Below are positions 9,219 through 22,010 of a stretch of DNA of 23,512 nt, one piece after another; position 1 is the stretch's first letter, and every line of letters starts with the position of its first letter. The DNA is taken from positions 1 through 23,512 of the forward strand of contig FWWN02000281.1 of assembly GCA_900175165.2 (NCBI GenBank). Direction: 5' to 3'. This DNA comes from Rhizomucor pusillus (Eukaryota; Mucoromycota; Mucoromycetes; Mucorales; Lichtheimiaceae). A program made the position numbers and the translations under genes. The notes under the pieces are model-generated. The model saw nothing but the letters and a program-made list of their open reading frames with translations, did not search any database and was not told where the DNA came from.

Positions 9219-10205
9219 CTAGGAGGCGGCAGTTTGTTTATTTACACAGCCATCGACGAGAATCCTCAATGTATCGGTCATATTTCCTCTGGCTTCTTCT
9301 GTTACATTCAAGTGATGATACACCAGAAAATGCTCCACAATCTGATCAAGATCATCGCCTTTCCAAATCCTTATTTCGTTTGTAATCCCTGGTGCGAATT
9401 CAGTCTTGATAACAAGCATCGGCTGACCGTCATGCCGACCAAACTGGTGGTCTTGGGACGTTGGGAAATCGTACAATGGTACATGTAAATGGTATAGTTC
9501 ATTTTCTTGTAGCTGATGTTGATGTTGGTTGTAATAACTTGGCGGCGATGAAAATGAGGAATACATGTCATTGGTATCAAAATTCGAGTTAGTTTGGTTT
9601 GACGAATACAGTCTAGGCGTCGAAAACGTGTTGCCAGACGATGAAGGCTGCTGATCCCAGAACGGTTTTGATAAAAGTTCGCCGCGACCCCATGCACCTG
9701 CCGCCTCACCGGGAGGTAATCTAACGGCTGGAGACAACGAGGAGGATTTTTTGCTGCTCGATTTTTTAGATTTTTTGGACTTTCCAGTGTTCAAAGGCTT
9801 ATTGTAAAGTCGAGCTTGAATGATTGCTTCTTCATCGACAGGTTGATATCGGCTGCTCTTCTTTCTGTGCAGATTGCCTGATCCAACGCCGTCCGCTCTT
9901 ATTTGAAAGTTTGGATCGACGAGTGTTCTCCAAGCACTGGTATCAATCGTGCCTTCTTCATTCTGGTTTCCCCACGAACTCATTGTAACCGGCGCGTAAT
10001 CGCTGTCATTGTCGTCATCGTAATCCGCGTCTTGAGACATGACGCTGCTAGGCACACTGGCCGAAACTGACGGTGCCAGTGAGGGAGACCGCAAATTTGT
10101 CGTCACCGTCTGCGATCGTTGATTTCGTTGCTGCGATGTCAAGGTGACTTGACCCCACGAAGCTCCAAGAATAGCACCAGGGTTCGCCTTAAAGACGTCT
10201 TCCAT
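9219..10205 (-). CDS. Hypothetical protein, Ser-rich with possible ubiquitin-like C-terminal domain
   Basis: Single exon of 328 residues; family not recognised. Residues 1-260 are low complexity: Ser/Thr/Gln rich at first, an acidic DADYDDDNDSDY patch at 59-70, a Lys/Ser block (GKSKKSKKSSSKKSSS, 141-156) that could act as a nuclear localisation signal, and Gln/His-rich text before 245. The last 65 residues look folded: MLVIKTEFAPG, ITNEIRIWKGDD, LDQIVEHFLVYHHLN, VTEEARGNMTDTLRILVDG. This strand-strand-helix-strand pattern resembles a beta-grasp (ubiquitin-like or PB1-like) module. The start ATG at 10205 gives MEDVFKANPGA; no better start is in frame. Its stop lies about 360 bp upstream of the RNR1 ATG on the same strand, with the RNR1 promoter between. 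Function unknown. Confidence 0.75.
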   Translation of the reverse strand: MEDVFKANPGAILGASWGQVTLTSQQRNQRSQTVTTNLRSPSLAPSVSASVPSSVMSQDADYDDDNDSDYAPVTMSSWGNQNEEGTIDTSAWRTLVDPNFQIRADGVGSGNLHRKKSSRYQPVDEEAIIQARLYNKPLNTGKSKKSKKSSSKKSSSLSPAVRLPPGEAAGAWGRGELLSKPFWDQQPSSSGNTFSTPRLYSSNQTNSNFDTNDMYSSFSSPPSYYNQHQHQLQENELYHLHVPLYDFPTSQDHQFGRHDGQPMLVIKTEFAPGITNEIRIWKGDDLDQIVEHFLVYHHLNVTEEARGNMTDTLRILVDGCVNKQTAAS

Positions 10206-11053
10206 GTATTGTCAAAGAGGGAGAGGAAGCCGTGATGGAAAACGTTCCCAAAAATGCTTACTTTTTTGGGCGTTAAATGGGCAGATTTGGAAGGTGGTAC
10301 GCATCTCTTTCCGGATGCTCGTATTGAATGTTTCTAGGAGCTCAAAAGGTGAAAGGATAGAGCTAATTACTTGCAATGTTAATAAATTAAATATACATAT
10401 GCAATAACGTTTTGACATTTAGTAGGGAAAATCAATTGCTGATTGGCAGCTTGTCTTGCCTTGCAGCCATAAACATCTTACAAGCTCGTTTGATATGCTT
10501 GGATCGCAGCTGATGCTAAATCCACACCGAACTATGTGGGGTCTCTCCAATATTTATCATATATGCCCACTTATCCCACACGTGCATTCCCGGGTATATC
10601 GCGCTAGGATATACAGTATATTTGTTTGCAGTAGCTCAGCCCATGCATAATAGAGGTCTTCATCAGTTCATTTTCCTTACATATGATATGAATATCATTG
10701 CTACAGTTTTCCGTTTGTGTAAGTTGCGGAATAATAAAGGTCCGAGCCCTTTTTAACATCTGCATATTGCTGCGAACTTTGTCAGTAGTCATACTACTTT
10801 GAAGGAATGGGTTCTATTTGACTTTATAACGTCCAATTAATGTTTAGGATTAGTGGATCATATAGCGAATCTGTTACAAAAACTGCACAGCATGCCGATA
10901 TACACGGATTAAACGCCTTATTATGCAAGCATGATCGGCAAGTGGCACAGTCATCTGCAGCTTTTTGCGCAGCAGAAAGTCTGGGACTCCCGCCTATTTA
11001 AAGGCCATCTCTCAACTTGTCCGTTTTCCCCGCTTCTTTTCCATCCGCGCAAG
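10206..11053. other. Divergent intergenic region
   Basis: About 850 bp between the minus-strand hypothetical gene and the FMO gene. It is AT-rich, with no ORF that looks like a gene, and probably holds both promoters. Only the FMO TATA box near the right end is clear. Confidence 0.5.
10994..11003 (+). promoter_or_regulatory. TATA box of the FMO gene
   Basis: CTATTTAAAG lies about 55 bp upstream of ATG 11054. It supports that ATG over the in-frame ATG at 10931, which would be upstream of the TATA box. Confidence 0.55.
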
Positions 11054-12923
11054 ATGCCGCCTGAACAGTCTGTATGCAGCGACGATGCCGAAAACGTCGT
11101 GGAATCATTGGACCTACCCGAGAAGGACGAGAACCCGCTTGCACTGTTTCCAACCAAGCCTGAAGAACAAGTGATTGAGGAAACTCTGACTGAATCCAAA
11201 GAGGCTATGGATGATCCATACGTCTTTCCAAGACAGATACGGCGCGTGGCTGTGATAGGAGCTGGTCCTTCTGGTGTAAGTAGTAGCTGACCCCGCTTGT
11301 ATTGCGCGTTCTTAGCAACATTGTAAACCTCTCTGTATAGCTTGCTGCTGCCAAGGCAGTCAAAGACAATGGGATGCAAGTATGTGTTTTTGAGCGCAGC
11401 GCTGACTTGGGTGGGGTGTGGTAAGTCTACGCTAGTGCGAACGCGTTCACAAAATTAATATGCATAATCAAGGTTATATTCGGAGACGCCGCAGCGCAAG
11501 GTTCCCGTGCCTTGTGAAATAGTGGACCCTGGCTGCAAGAGTTTCTCGGGCCAGGAGTTAATCGAGGAGCAAGACGATGATCCCGACTACAGTCCACCTT
11601 CAGCGTGTTACAGAGATCTTCACAACAACACCGTAACTCCCATGATGGCATACGAAGACTTCCCCTATCCAAAAGACACACCGTGGTTCATTCCCCAGAC
11701 TCGTATCCATCAGTATTTTAAAGATTACGCGCGCAATTTTGGGATCGACAAGGATATAAAGTACAACACCAAAGTCGAAAAGGTGGAGCGCACAGACGAC
11801 AGGCAGTGGATTGTCACGGTATGCAGCAAGGAGAAGCTTGATGACGGAAAGCGCGTACGATATAGTCGATGGCACGATACTTTCGATGCGCTCGTAGTTG
11901 CGACCGGCGCTTTCAGCGATCCGTTTATTCCGGATTACGAGTACATTCAAGAATACCATCAGAAATATCCTAATAGGATATTACATTCAAAACAGTACCG
12001 TAAATTCGAGGATTATCGGGGAAAGGTAACAATCAATTGATCGACGCTGTAAAAAGCGGGACGTATGGATCTTTAACTTCAAAGCATTCAATTAGACTGT
12101 GCTCATTGTAGGCAACAGGGTCTCAAGTGTTGATATTGCCCGCTTTCTTGAAGGTATTGCTGCCAAGGTCTATATCTCCTCTCGCAATCCTATGGAAACA
12201 CCTATCAAGGTCCTACAACTCATCTGGAGCTGCGTTCCCGACAGTGTGATATTCAAGAAAGATATTTCTCGATTTGCGAACAAGGATGGCCAAGTGGATG
12301 GCAGCATCACTTTTGTCGATGGAACGGCAGAGTCAGATATTGACAATGTCATCTTTTGCACTGGTTTTGCCGTGGATTTCCCGTTCCTTGGTGGTTTGCG
12401 CCAACAAGGCCAAAACAAAGAGAAACTTGAGAAACTTAGACCGCCAGCACTGCTTCGCGTACCAGGCAAACGTACAAAGGATACTATAAAGGATACTTAT
12501 CGTGATATCTTCTGCTGTCGTGACCCGACGCTTGCACTCGTCGGATTTCCTGGATATATTCCAACGTTAGCCACATACTACTACCAAGCTCAGGCTGTCG
12601 GTCGTGTTTGGGGAGGATCAGCAATGTTACCTAATGAAAAACAGATGATCGAGTTTGCCGAAAAGGATGTTCCTCCTTGCGTACCGTTTGACTTTGAAGG
12701 CCGCAGTTTACGCCTTCACACACTTCGAATCGTTACTTGGCTCAACAGCCATGCTGCTATGCTCGCACCGGACTTGCCACCTTACAAAGGTTTCGAAAGA
12801 GAAGTGTCGACAGACCTGTGGGGTCAAGTACATGCGACTTTCAAGGAGCGAACAGATGCGCACATCCGTGCAACGAAAGAAAAGAGACTTAAAGAGTTGA
12901 GGAATTTGCAAATAGAAGCATGA
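11054..12923 (+). CDS. Flavin-containing monooxygenase
   Basis: FAD- and NADPH-dependent oxygenase of the FMO family, which oxygenates soft nucleophiles (S or N) on small molecules; the substrate cannot be told from sequence. Four exons: 11054-11275, 11341-11420, 11473-12025, 12096-12923 (introns 65, 52 and 70 nt), giving 560 residues. The FAD-binding Rossmann motif VAVIGAGPSG is near residues 66-74, followed by LAAAKAVKDNG and FERSADLGGVW (Trp codon split by intron 2). The FMO-type segment ILHSKQY lies near 270. The second nucleotide-binding motif is LIVGNRVSSVDIA near 288, less glycine-rich than the usual GxGxxG. An ATG-like CTGF follows near 371. The N-terminal ~65 residues are an acidic extension without a clear targeting signal. 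AATAAA at 13048 is a likely poly(A) signal. Confidence 0.92.
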
Positions 12924-13321
12924 ATAATAGCAACGTAAAGATAACAAGGGCATGTTTATCATTTTCAATGAAAAGAAAGGATCTAACACAGTAGCTATGT
13001 AGTACCTTTACAGCATCCCAGTTTCCATCTTGCTTGACGATATTCATAATAAAATGCTTCATATGTCCATGGAGACCTTTTACATTTCTCTATTTGAATG
13101 TATTCATTAGCAAAGCACTTTGTTTAGAAATTCAAGGACATATGGATAATCAGTGAATAACCAATTTCGCTGCAGATCTGGCTTGGAGGACAGCAGCAGA
13201 GGTCTGTTGTCCCTGACCTGAGGGAACGACGGACGAGCTGAGTGCGACGTGGGAGGACGCGACAAATTTTTGCCAAACCTGGTCGTACCACTCACTTCTT
13301 TTGTTCCAGCGCTTGGTCCCA
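12924..13321 (+). promoter_or_regulatory. FMO 3' region and MCM7 promoter
   Basis: About 400 bp. AATAAA at 13048-13053 fits the FMO poly(A) signal. Closer to MCM7 there is one MCB-like ACGCGA at 13257-13262, about 60 bp before the ATG, and a near-match to the CSL site (CGTGGGAG, 13248-13255). No TATA box is seen. Confidence 0.4.
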
Positions 13322-15982
<2,661 letters not shown>

Positions 15983-16194
15983 AAGCAAAATAATGAGTTG
16001 TTCCTTTTCTTCATTTCATTTTTTTCTCTATTATCTTTTTGCATTTTTTCTCTCATCTTCTTCTTTTGTTGTCCATAAAGTTAATAATCAATAATTGTTT
16101 TCTATTATTCCTGTGCTTGTATCGCTTCTACACTGCGGTCTATAGTTTCTGCGTCTAATCTTGCCTCTTTGGGCAGTTTTCGGGTATCATGGGC
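15983..16194. other. Convergent 3' regions of MCM7 and the alpha/beta hydrolase
   Basis: T-rich sequence after the MCM7 stop; no exact AATAAA on the plus strand. No gene seen. Confidence 0.5.
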
Positions 16195-17577
16195 CTAAAA
16201 CGCGAACGCATTAAACATCTCTATCTCCTTGCAGAAAACAGAGCACCATCCTTCTTTTACCTCAAACATGGCCACAATGTATTCGGCAAGGGGTTTCACG
16301 ATCCATCGTGTCGGTTGCCACACATGCTCAAACCAACCAATGTGGCCCCCTTTATCAGTGGTGGCTAACACAACGTATGGGTTGATCTTAATCTCGTCCC
16401 ACGGTATGCTCTCTTCAACGGCGATGGGATCGTCCAGTGCGTTGAAGCAGAGTAGAGGAATACGGACATGCTCGATGAAGCGACAGGAGCTGGCATCCCG
16501 GTAATAATTGTTGACGGTTGTGTAGTTAAATATGCGGCGTGTGCACGCATCATCGAATTCTCTTATCGTTCGACTCGCCATCACTTGTTCGACATTAATG
16601 CTGTCATGTTTCGATAACATGTGTGCGTATCTAGCGAATACGCGCTTAAGGTTGCCTGCCATGGTACCCGAGTATATCGTCCGGTTGAACCACGTTCTAT
16701 CCAAAGCGTAACCAGAGCTGGATAGATTTACAAATGTTGAGGATCAAACAAATGTTTGCAAGGTAACGAATCTACTTACTTTACAAAGTCAAAGGGATTT
16801 GCTACAGAAATGGCTGCCTTGAAAGGTGTGTTTTCTCCTTCTTCTCCAAGGTACTAAATTCCACAACATCAGGCTCAGGCTCAGAATCCAGAAAAGAAAA
16901 AGAAGAGCAGCAATATGGTAACAATTCTCACCTTGACAAGGATGTTTGATCCAAGAGAGTATCCGATACCAATCAAAGGTGTGCCTTCAGGCAACGTGTT
17001 TTGTATGTGTTTCAAGACATGGCGAAGATCGTCAGTGTACGCGCCGTTAAAAAGTTGAGGGGTTGTTAACTCGGTGTTGGCACATCCTCGCGCGTTGAAT
17101 ACGACGCCTCGATAGTTGAAAGGTGGTCTCGTGACGACTTCCAAAAGGCCTCGGATGTAGGATTCGTGGCTGCCGCCTGTGAGACCATGCAGCATGACCA
17201 GGGTCGGGGTATCGTCGATAGGTTTTTGCGCCAAGGGCGGTGTCCAGTCAATTGAGACCTGTCCTCCGTCTGGCATATTCAGCATTTCCCTAGAATTTAA
17301 GGTTTTCTTTTGTCAGAAATATAACAGGAAAGTGATCTCGGACTTCTTACCGTTCGTAACATACGTCATTCTGCGTGGGCGTGCCATTGTAGTACGCCGC
17401 GTAGCCGGTCTGCAGGTGTCCGTTGAACAGGTACGGCGTAGGGTAGTAAACAGCCTTGGGCCCGACGATCGAGGGGCATTTCTCGGCAATGTAGTCTGTG
17501 TGAGAAACACTCCTTCCGGAATGCTTAATTTGAATCGTCGCCGGTGACGGGTGGTGGAAGAGTTTCACTCGTGACAT
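16195..17577 (-). CDS. Alpha/beta hydrolase of the Eht1/Eeb1/YMR210W (ABHD1/3) type
   Basis: Serine hydrolase family that in yeast includes medium-chain acyl-CoA:ethanol acyltransferases/esterases and the monoacylglycerol lipase YMR210W; the exact substrate here is unknown. Four exons on the minus strand: 17351-17577, 16932-17289, 16780-16853, 16195-16717. Introns are 61, 78 and 62 nt and phases fit, giving 393 residues, somewhat shorter than the ~450 of yeast members. Hallmarks: NGHLQT near 60, oxyanion/HG motif LVMLHGLTGGSHESYIR, FNARGCANTELTTPQLFNG, nucleophile elbow GIGYSLGSNI, acid residue in FNALDDPI, catalytic His in DKGGHIGWFEH. The exon 2/3 junction joins ILVK to YLGEEG, as in the family. 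The catalytic triad is complete. No N-terminal signal peptide is obvious. Confidence 0.93.
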
Positions 17578-17941
17578 ATTATGGTCGCAACCAAGTTGTC
17601 GTGGCCCTTGTTTTAATCTTTAAAGAGGGTCCCTGTCCATGATTTGATGCTTACTGTCGAGAAAAAATAAAACTGAGTTTCGTTCGGCCCGCTAGTTTTT
17701 CCAACGGGTTCCAAGCAGAAAACCATGCAGGAACAAGAAGCGGGAGCTCAACGGCACCGTTGCTTGGCAATGACTTGGTTTTCTCCCAATCCGGTATTGT
17801 CAAAGTCGTGGCTCAACCAGCCCATTGCTACCGAAAGGGTCCCAAAAAATTATCCAATTGAGGACTTGATCGTACGATTATCAGAAGGCAAGCACTCGCA
17901 ACTTTTTTCATGCTCCTGGCTATTAGTAGAGCCATTGAACA
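17578..17941. other. Upstream region of the hydrolase gene and flank of transposon remnant
   Basis: No gene supported. A plus-strand ORF begins at 17725, but its second half is antisense to the transposase remnant and its first half has no recognisable motif. No terminal inverted repeat for the adjoining element could be found. Confidence 0.4.
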
Positions 17942-18724
17942 TTACGTATTCTCTCTGTTACGGCATTTTCCCCAGCAACTGTGCGAATAAGAAACGAAAC
18001 CATGGAAATCGCTCAACTCCACGCTGTTACATGCTTCACGGATTCTGGTCAATAAGGTTCCTTGCTCCAAAAACCTATGACGCTTAACTTTGCTCTTTGC
18101 TACAGACCAGAATTGTTCGATTGAATTGAGCTCAGGAGAATATGAAAGAAGATATGCACATCGATATCCTCGAGACGTCGTAATATACTTCGGTATATCT
18201 TCCGACTTGTGTATAGGAGTATTATCCATAACCAGATAGTGGCCTTTGATTTGTGGATATTTGTCCATTTCATCCAAAGTGTCTTTCAAAAAGCTAATAT
18301 ATAGTGTCCCGTTACAGTACCAGTGCTCAAATATCCAGATTCTTGTCCAGCCCTTCTCTTCTTACTAGGCTTCGGTATTCTCAAGCTAACTTTAATTAAA
18401 CCTGAAGCAGAGATAGCACCCAGTATAGTATTAGTGTTAGCTCTAGTGGTTGGCACAGTAACAACAGCAGGAGGACCCTTCTTAGACCAAGCCCTCGTAC
18501 GTTTCATATTTATATGAAATGCAGACTCGTCAAGAAACACACAGTTGGTCATGAAGTCCATATTAGTTTGTTCCCACTTCCGAACCCAATCATGTCGTTT
18601 CTCAATCTTTTCTGGACTATTTCTCTCCACAGACTGGAACTGCGCTTATTTCAGAGAAAGGGTTACATTCTGTTCTCATGGAGTCATAAACAGTGCTATG
18701 TGTAACTTTAAGACCATCGAAGTG
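17942..18724 (-). pseudogene. IS630/Tc1-mariner type transposase remnant
   Basis: Degenerate cut-and-paste transposase with a DDE_3-type core. The first catalytic Asp is in CVFLDESAFHINM, the second in YLVMDNTPIHKS, and Glu is in SPELNSIEQFW; about 35 residues separate the last two. It is not functional. The N-terminal helix-turn-helix part is missing (similarity starts near 18724 after an in-frame TAG). An extra base near 18661 shifts frame. A TAA interrupts at 18646-18648. A two-base AT expansion in the TATATA run at 18296-18303 shifts frame again between GTVTGHY and FLKDTLDEMDKYPQ. No terminal inverted repeats or TA duplication were found, so it is an old fragment. Such elements are common in Mucoromycota genomes (general knowledge). 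Confidence 0.88.
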
Positions 18725-19000
18725 CTACGTTAAATACAGTATTGCTCAGCAGCGTTGGTATTAATTCTGAGACATTACTGCTGTTGCCAAGAAATGTTGT
18801 AAATGCCAGCAGGCTGCTGCAGCGGCGCGCACCACAAAAAAAAATGTTTGTGACACATGCGCCACAACAGCAGACGACTTTTGCTCCTCCTCTCTGCTGC
18901 ATCTTTACTTGCCGTGTTTCCGCTTTTCCGCTCTTGCTTTTCCCTGTTCCTTGTTCCTCCTCTCTCCGTACCTTAACCTGCACCTTTCGTTCCTGAATAT

Positions 19001-20685
19001 ATGGATAACAGCACAAGCAGCAGCGACACCTGCCCTACGACCGGCGGGCTCAGCCAGAACAATGGATTGTAAGGGGACAGAAGAAAAATTTACCTTGTTT
19101 GGTGAAATTATTGTTAACAACGACGCTTGCCGCCCTACTAAAGTCAACCGGGCTTCCACTTTAAAGACCTACTGTCACACCCAGAGTAAGTTAGTTTCCT
19201 GTCCTGTATGCACATCGTTTGGTGGTGCTGGAATCCGAAGAAGAGGTGGGGGGGGGGTGACGGGAAAAGAATGTGATAAGCAGCAGCAGCAGCTGTTGTG
19301 AACGCGCGTAAATAATATAGCAACTCTAACAGCATAGCGGTGTAGTCAAAACTGGCATATTTGGGGCTGGTTGGTATGTCTGCTCCTGTTACTGATCATT
19401 TGGATCACTGCCATAATCACCATTGCCAAGCACGTTCGGAATTACTAGTACGTATTATTACTCTCTTGGCAACCTTTGTTTGTCGTTGCTGTGATCCGTT
19501 TCTTTGTACTCAGTTTTCTTGCACAGTGACCCTCCGGTGCAACGACACAAACTCCGTGTACTCCTGTATCCTCCAGTTTACGCCACCTTGTCGTGGTTCT
19601 CCTACCTGCGTTACGACTATTCAACAACCATCATGTTCTTTGCTACCTTGTTTGAGTCATTCGCTGTATACAACCTGTATCAATGTCTGAGAGCGTACCT
19701 GCAGCCATTCCGGGATGAAAACGGCGATGCTAAAGTACCTATCACCACCAAGGTTTTCGGCCTATTCACCGTCAAATTGTAAGTTTTAAACTTGCATCGT
19801 TTTTGTGAAATTGCTTGTCTTTTTTTTTGCTAATGCATTGCGCGTACATAGAAAATCAAAGTTCGGTATGCATTATCGTATCATCACCGATATTCTTGTT
19901 ATTCAATACCCTATTTGGTACGAGTCTTCCTGAAATATATACCGGCTGTCGAATCCAATCATTGTTGACTGAAAAAACTTCTCTCTCTCTCCCCCCTCAT
20001 TAGGGCCATTATCGATGCCTTTGTGTCCATTATCACCGAGGAAAAGGGTTACTACTGCGGCGAAAGCTATAGTTTCAAGGGCTCCTATGTCTATCTTACC
20101 ATTATCAACTTTACATCGCTCAGTATCATCCTATCAGCATTGTTCGTCTACCTAGCCGTCTTCCACGACGAATGGCAGCGTGGAAACATCAGTGCGCACG
20201 GCATGTTTTGGTGCGTCAAAGGTCCCATTATGTTCATTTTCTACTTTGGCGATATTTTGCTCAGCATCCTGGAAACACTGGATGTGATCAAAGGCACAGA
20301 TGGCACGCACTCGTCGGATGGCCTTGCATGGCCAGCAGCGGCCGTTAAGAATGGACTGGAAGTGATTCTTATCTGCGCCGTCATGACAGTCACCACGATT
20401 TTCATGTACAAGTACTTTGGACCTCAGGATGCCGTGACAAAGCACGTAGAGGAGGATACGCCTCGCTTGACAGGATGGATGGCTTTGTTCGACGGATACT
20501 TATCGTACCTTCCCGAATTCTTCTACCAGCTGCTGTGCTGCGGCGTTGACTCGTACAAATTGGCCAAGAAGCGCGTTGAGCTCAGAGCTCGACGGAAGCG
20601 AGGAATGTATGCGACCGACGGCAACGGCAGCACGCATGCACTGTCGCCTGTCTTGGATCCGCATAAAAAGGAAAATAACGTGTAA
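19001..20685 (+). CDS. TMEM184 / organic solute transporter alpha (Ost-alpha, DUF300) family membrane protein
   Basis: Seven-pass-like membrane protein family (TMEM184 and Ost-alpha of animals, LAZ1 of plants), placed in vacuolar or plasma membranes; transported solute unknown. Four exons: 19001-19068, 19346-19447, 19527-19778, 20004-20685 (introns 277, 79 and 225 nt), giving 367 residues. The short first exon (MDNSTSSSDTC...) has Asn-Ser-Thr for possible N-glycosylation on a lumenal N-terminus. TM1 is WGWLVCLLLLLIIWITAIIT, then the family linker VRNYYDPPVQRHKLRVLLYP. YSTTIMFFATLFESFAVYNL, YVYLTIINFTSLSIILSALF and MFWCVKGPIMFIFYFGDILL are typical. The tail is cytosolic and basic (KLAKKRVELRARRKRG). 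The first exon is the least certain part: it was chosen because its phase fits the GTAAGG donor and the GTGTAG acceptor. Confidence 0.88.
19069..19345 (+). other. Long intron 1 of the Ost-alpha gene with G10 run
   Basis: 277 nt, several times the usual intron size here. It contains a run of ten G at 19248-19257 and a (CAG)n stretch near 19280-19292, and ends with a branch-like CTCTAAC 19 nt before the acceptor. A second donor (GTAAGT at about 19189) could allow alternative use. Confidence 0.5.
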
Positions 20686-20893
20686 AGTTTGTTGTTGTAT
20701 ACCCGATTTTTCCCATGTTCTTGATTATGCGTGTGTATTTCTATATTTCATAGCAATAATAACAATGCAAAGAAAAAAAGTTTATGCGGTTTGGGATGGA
20801 TGATGAAGGAACTCCTCTCCCCCACCCCCAATTTTATGCAAAAGAATTTTTTTTGCCTGTCAGTGCCTACCACCATTCTTGACCCGCCCGATC

Positions 20894-22010
20894 ATGTCTC
20901 AACAGCAGCAACAACAGCAGCAGCCATGGCCAAATAGCACAAACTATGCAACCTACTCTGATCCATACAGCAATGCATACACAAATCAATACAGTTATGG
21001 TTACCAGTACCCGCAGTACCACCAGCAATACCCGTACCCGTACAACACTTTTGATCATCAACAACAAGCATACCCGCCAGTGCCACAGCATTCATACATT
21101 CACAATTTACAGCATCAAACACAGCAGCGGCAGGCACTGGGTGCAGCAGCAGCTGCCACGCTCACGTCGACCTTGCGACCGAGTACAACCCCTCCAACGG
21201 CAACAGCAGCAGGAGCGCGAACAGCCGTTTCGTACGAGGATATAGCAAGCAAGCCAGACAAAGGAGGTTCATGTTGCTACACATGGTTCCAGTCTCCAGA
21301 AGCGCTGCAGCAGCACCAGTCCAACCACAAGAAATGCCACATGTGTTCGTACGAGGCCATCAAAGTCCTTGTCGAGGACCATCTGTACCACACGCACGGC
21401 GTTGGAGAAAGGAGCAAGAAACCGGACGGCGTGGTTCCGGTTACTGCGCCCAAGCTGGATACCCCGGAAGCTATCCAAGCGTGGATTGCCGCGCGAAAGA
21501 AGAATTACCCGACCGCGGCGAACATTGAACGTAAAAAGCGGGAGGCCCAGGAGAAAAATAACAACAGGGCGCATTTAGGACTTGTTAATTACGAGAGCGA
21601 CGGTGATAACAGCGACAATGATGATGATGACTTGATAGATGAAAACAAGGATGCCGTGTCGTCTAAAGATCCTTCCATGATGGGAAAGCGAGCGTTGCCG
21701 GAGGAGCCACGACGGGCCGGTAGGCGGTGTAAATTCTTTGCACTTGGCAGATGCAGAAAGGGCGATGAATGCACGTTTATCCACGAGAAACCACCGGTGA
21801 GTAAAAGAGTTGTTGATGTTGTACAATGTATGATTGATTCTAATGCATTTGCAGCAACGTCAAAAGTTACATCCTCAACAGCGCAGCAATAATAGGCGAC
21901 CGAATCTCCTGAGGAAACTGCTGGACAGGGAAATTAAGGAGGAACAGGCCGTCATTTTACAATGTTTACGGTATATTGTAGATAATGATTTCTTTGGTCA
22001 TGGGAAATAG
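20894..22010 (+). CDS. NUFIP/Rsa1-like snoRNP assembly factor with CCCH zinc finger
   Basis: NUFIP1 (yeast Rsa1) is the platform that links the R2TP chaperone to Snu13/15.5K for box C/D snoRNP assembly in the nucleus. Two exons, 20894-21796 and 21855-22010 (58-nt intron, GTGAGT/TTTGCAG), give 352 residues. The N-terminus is Gln/Tyr/Pro rich (1-100). A zinc-finger-like region spans ~125-165: Cys-Cys, QQHQSNH, CHMC, DHLYHTHG. The NUFIP motif follows near 187-215 (DTPEAIQAWIAARKKNYPT, ANIERKKREAQEK). An acidic patch (SDGDNSDNDDDD) and a CCCH finger (CKFFALGRCRKGDECTFIH, ~279-297) come next. Exon 2 gives RRPNLLRKLLDREIKEEQ and LRYIVDNDFFG, the C-terminal block typical of fungal relatives. The start is ATG 20894; a TTG-led extension upstream was dismissed. 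AATAAA at 22111 is a likely poly(A) signal. Confidence 0.92.

Noticed and set aside
10931..11053. In-frame upstream ATG that would extend the FMO by 41 residues
   Set aside because: It lies upstream of the TATA box at 10994-11003 and the added residues show no conserved feature.
17725..18087. Plus-strand ORF of 120 codons
   Set aside because: Its second half is the antisense of the transposase remnant and the first half has no recognisable motif or promoter.
19063..19190. Alternative first exon of the Ost-alpha gene starting at ATG 19063
   Set aside because: Its GTAAGT donor gives a phase that meets a stop at each available acceptor before exon 2, while the 19001 start joins cleanly.
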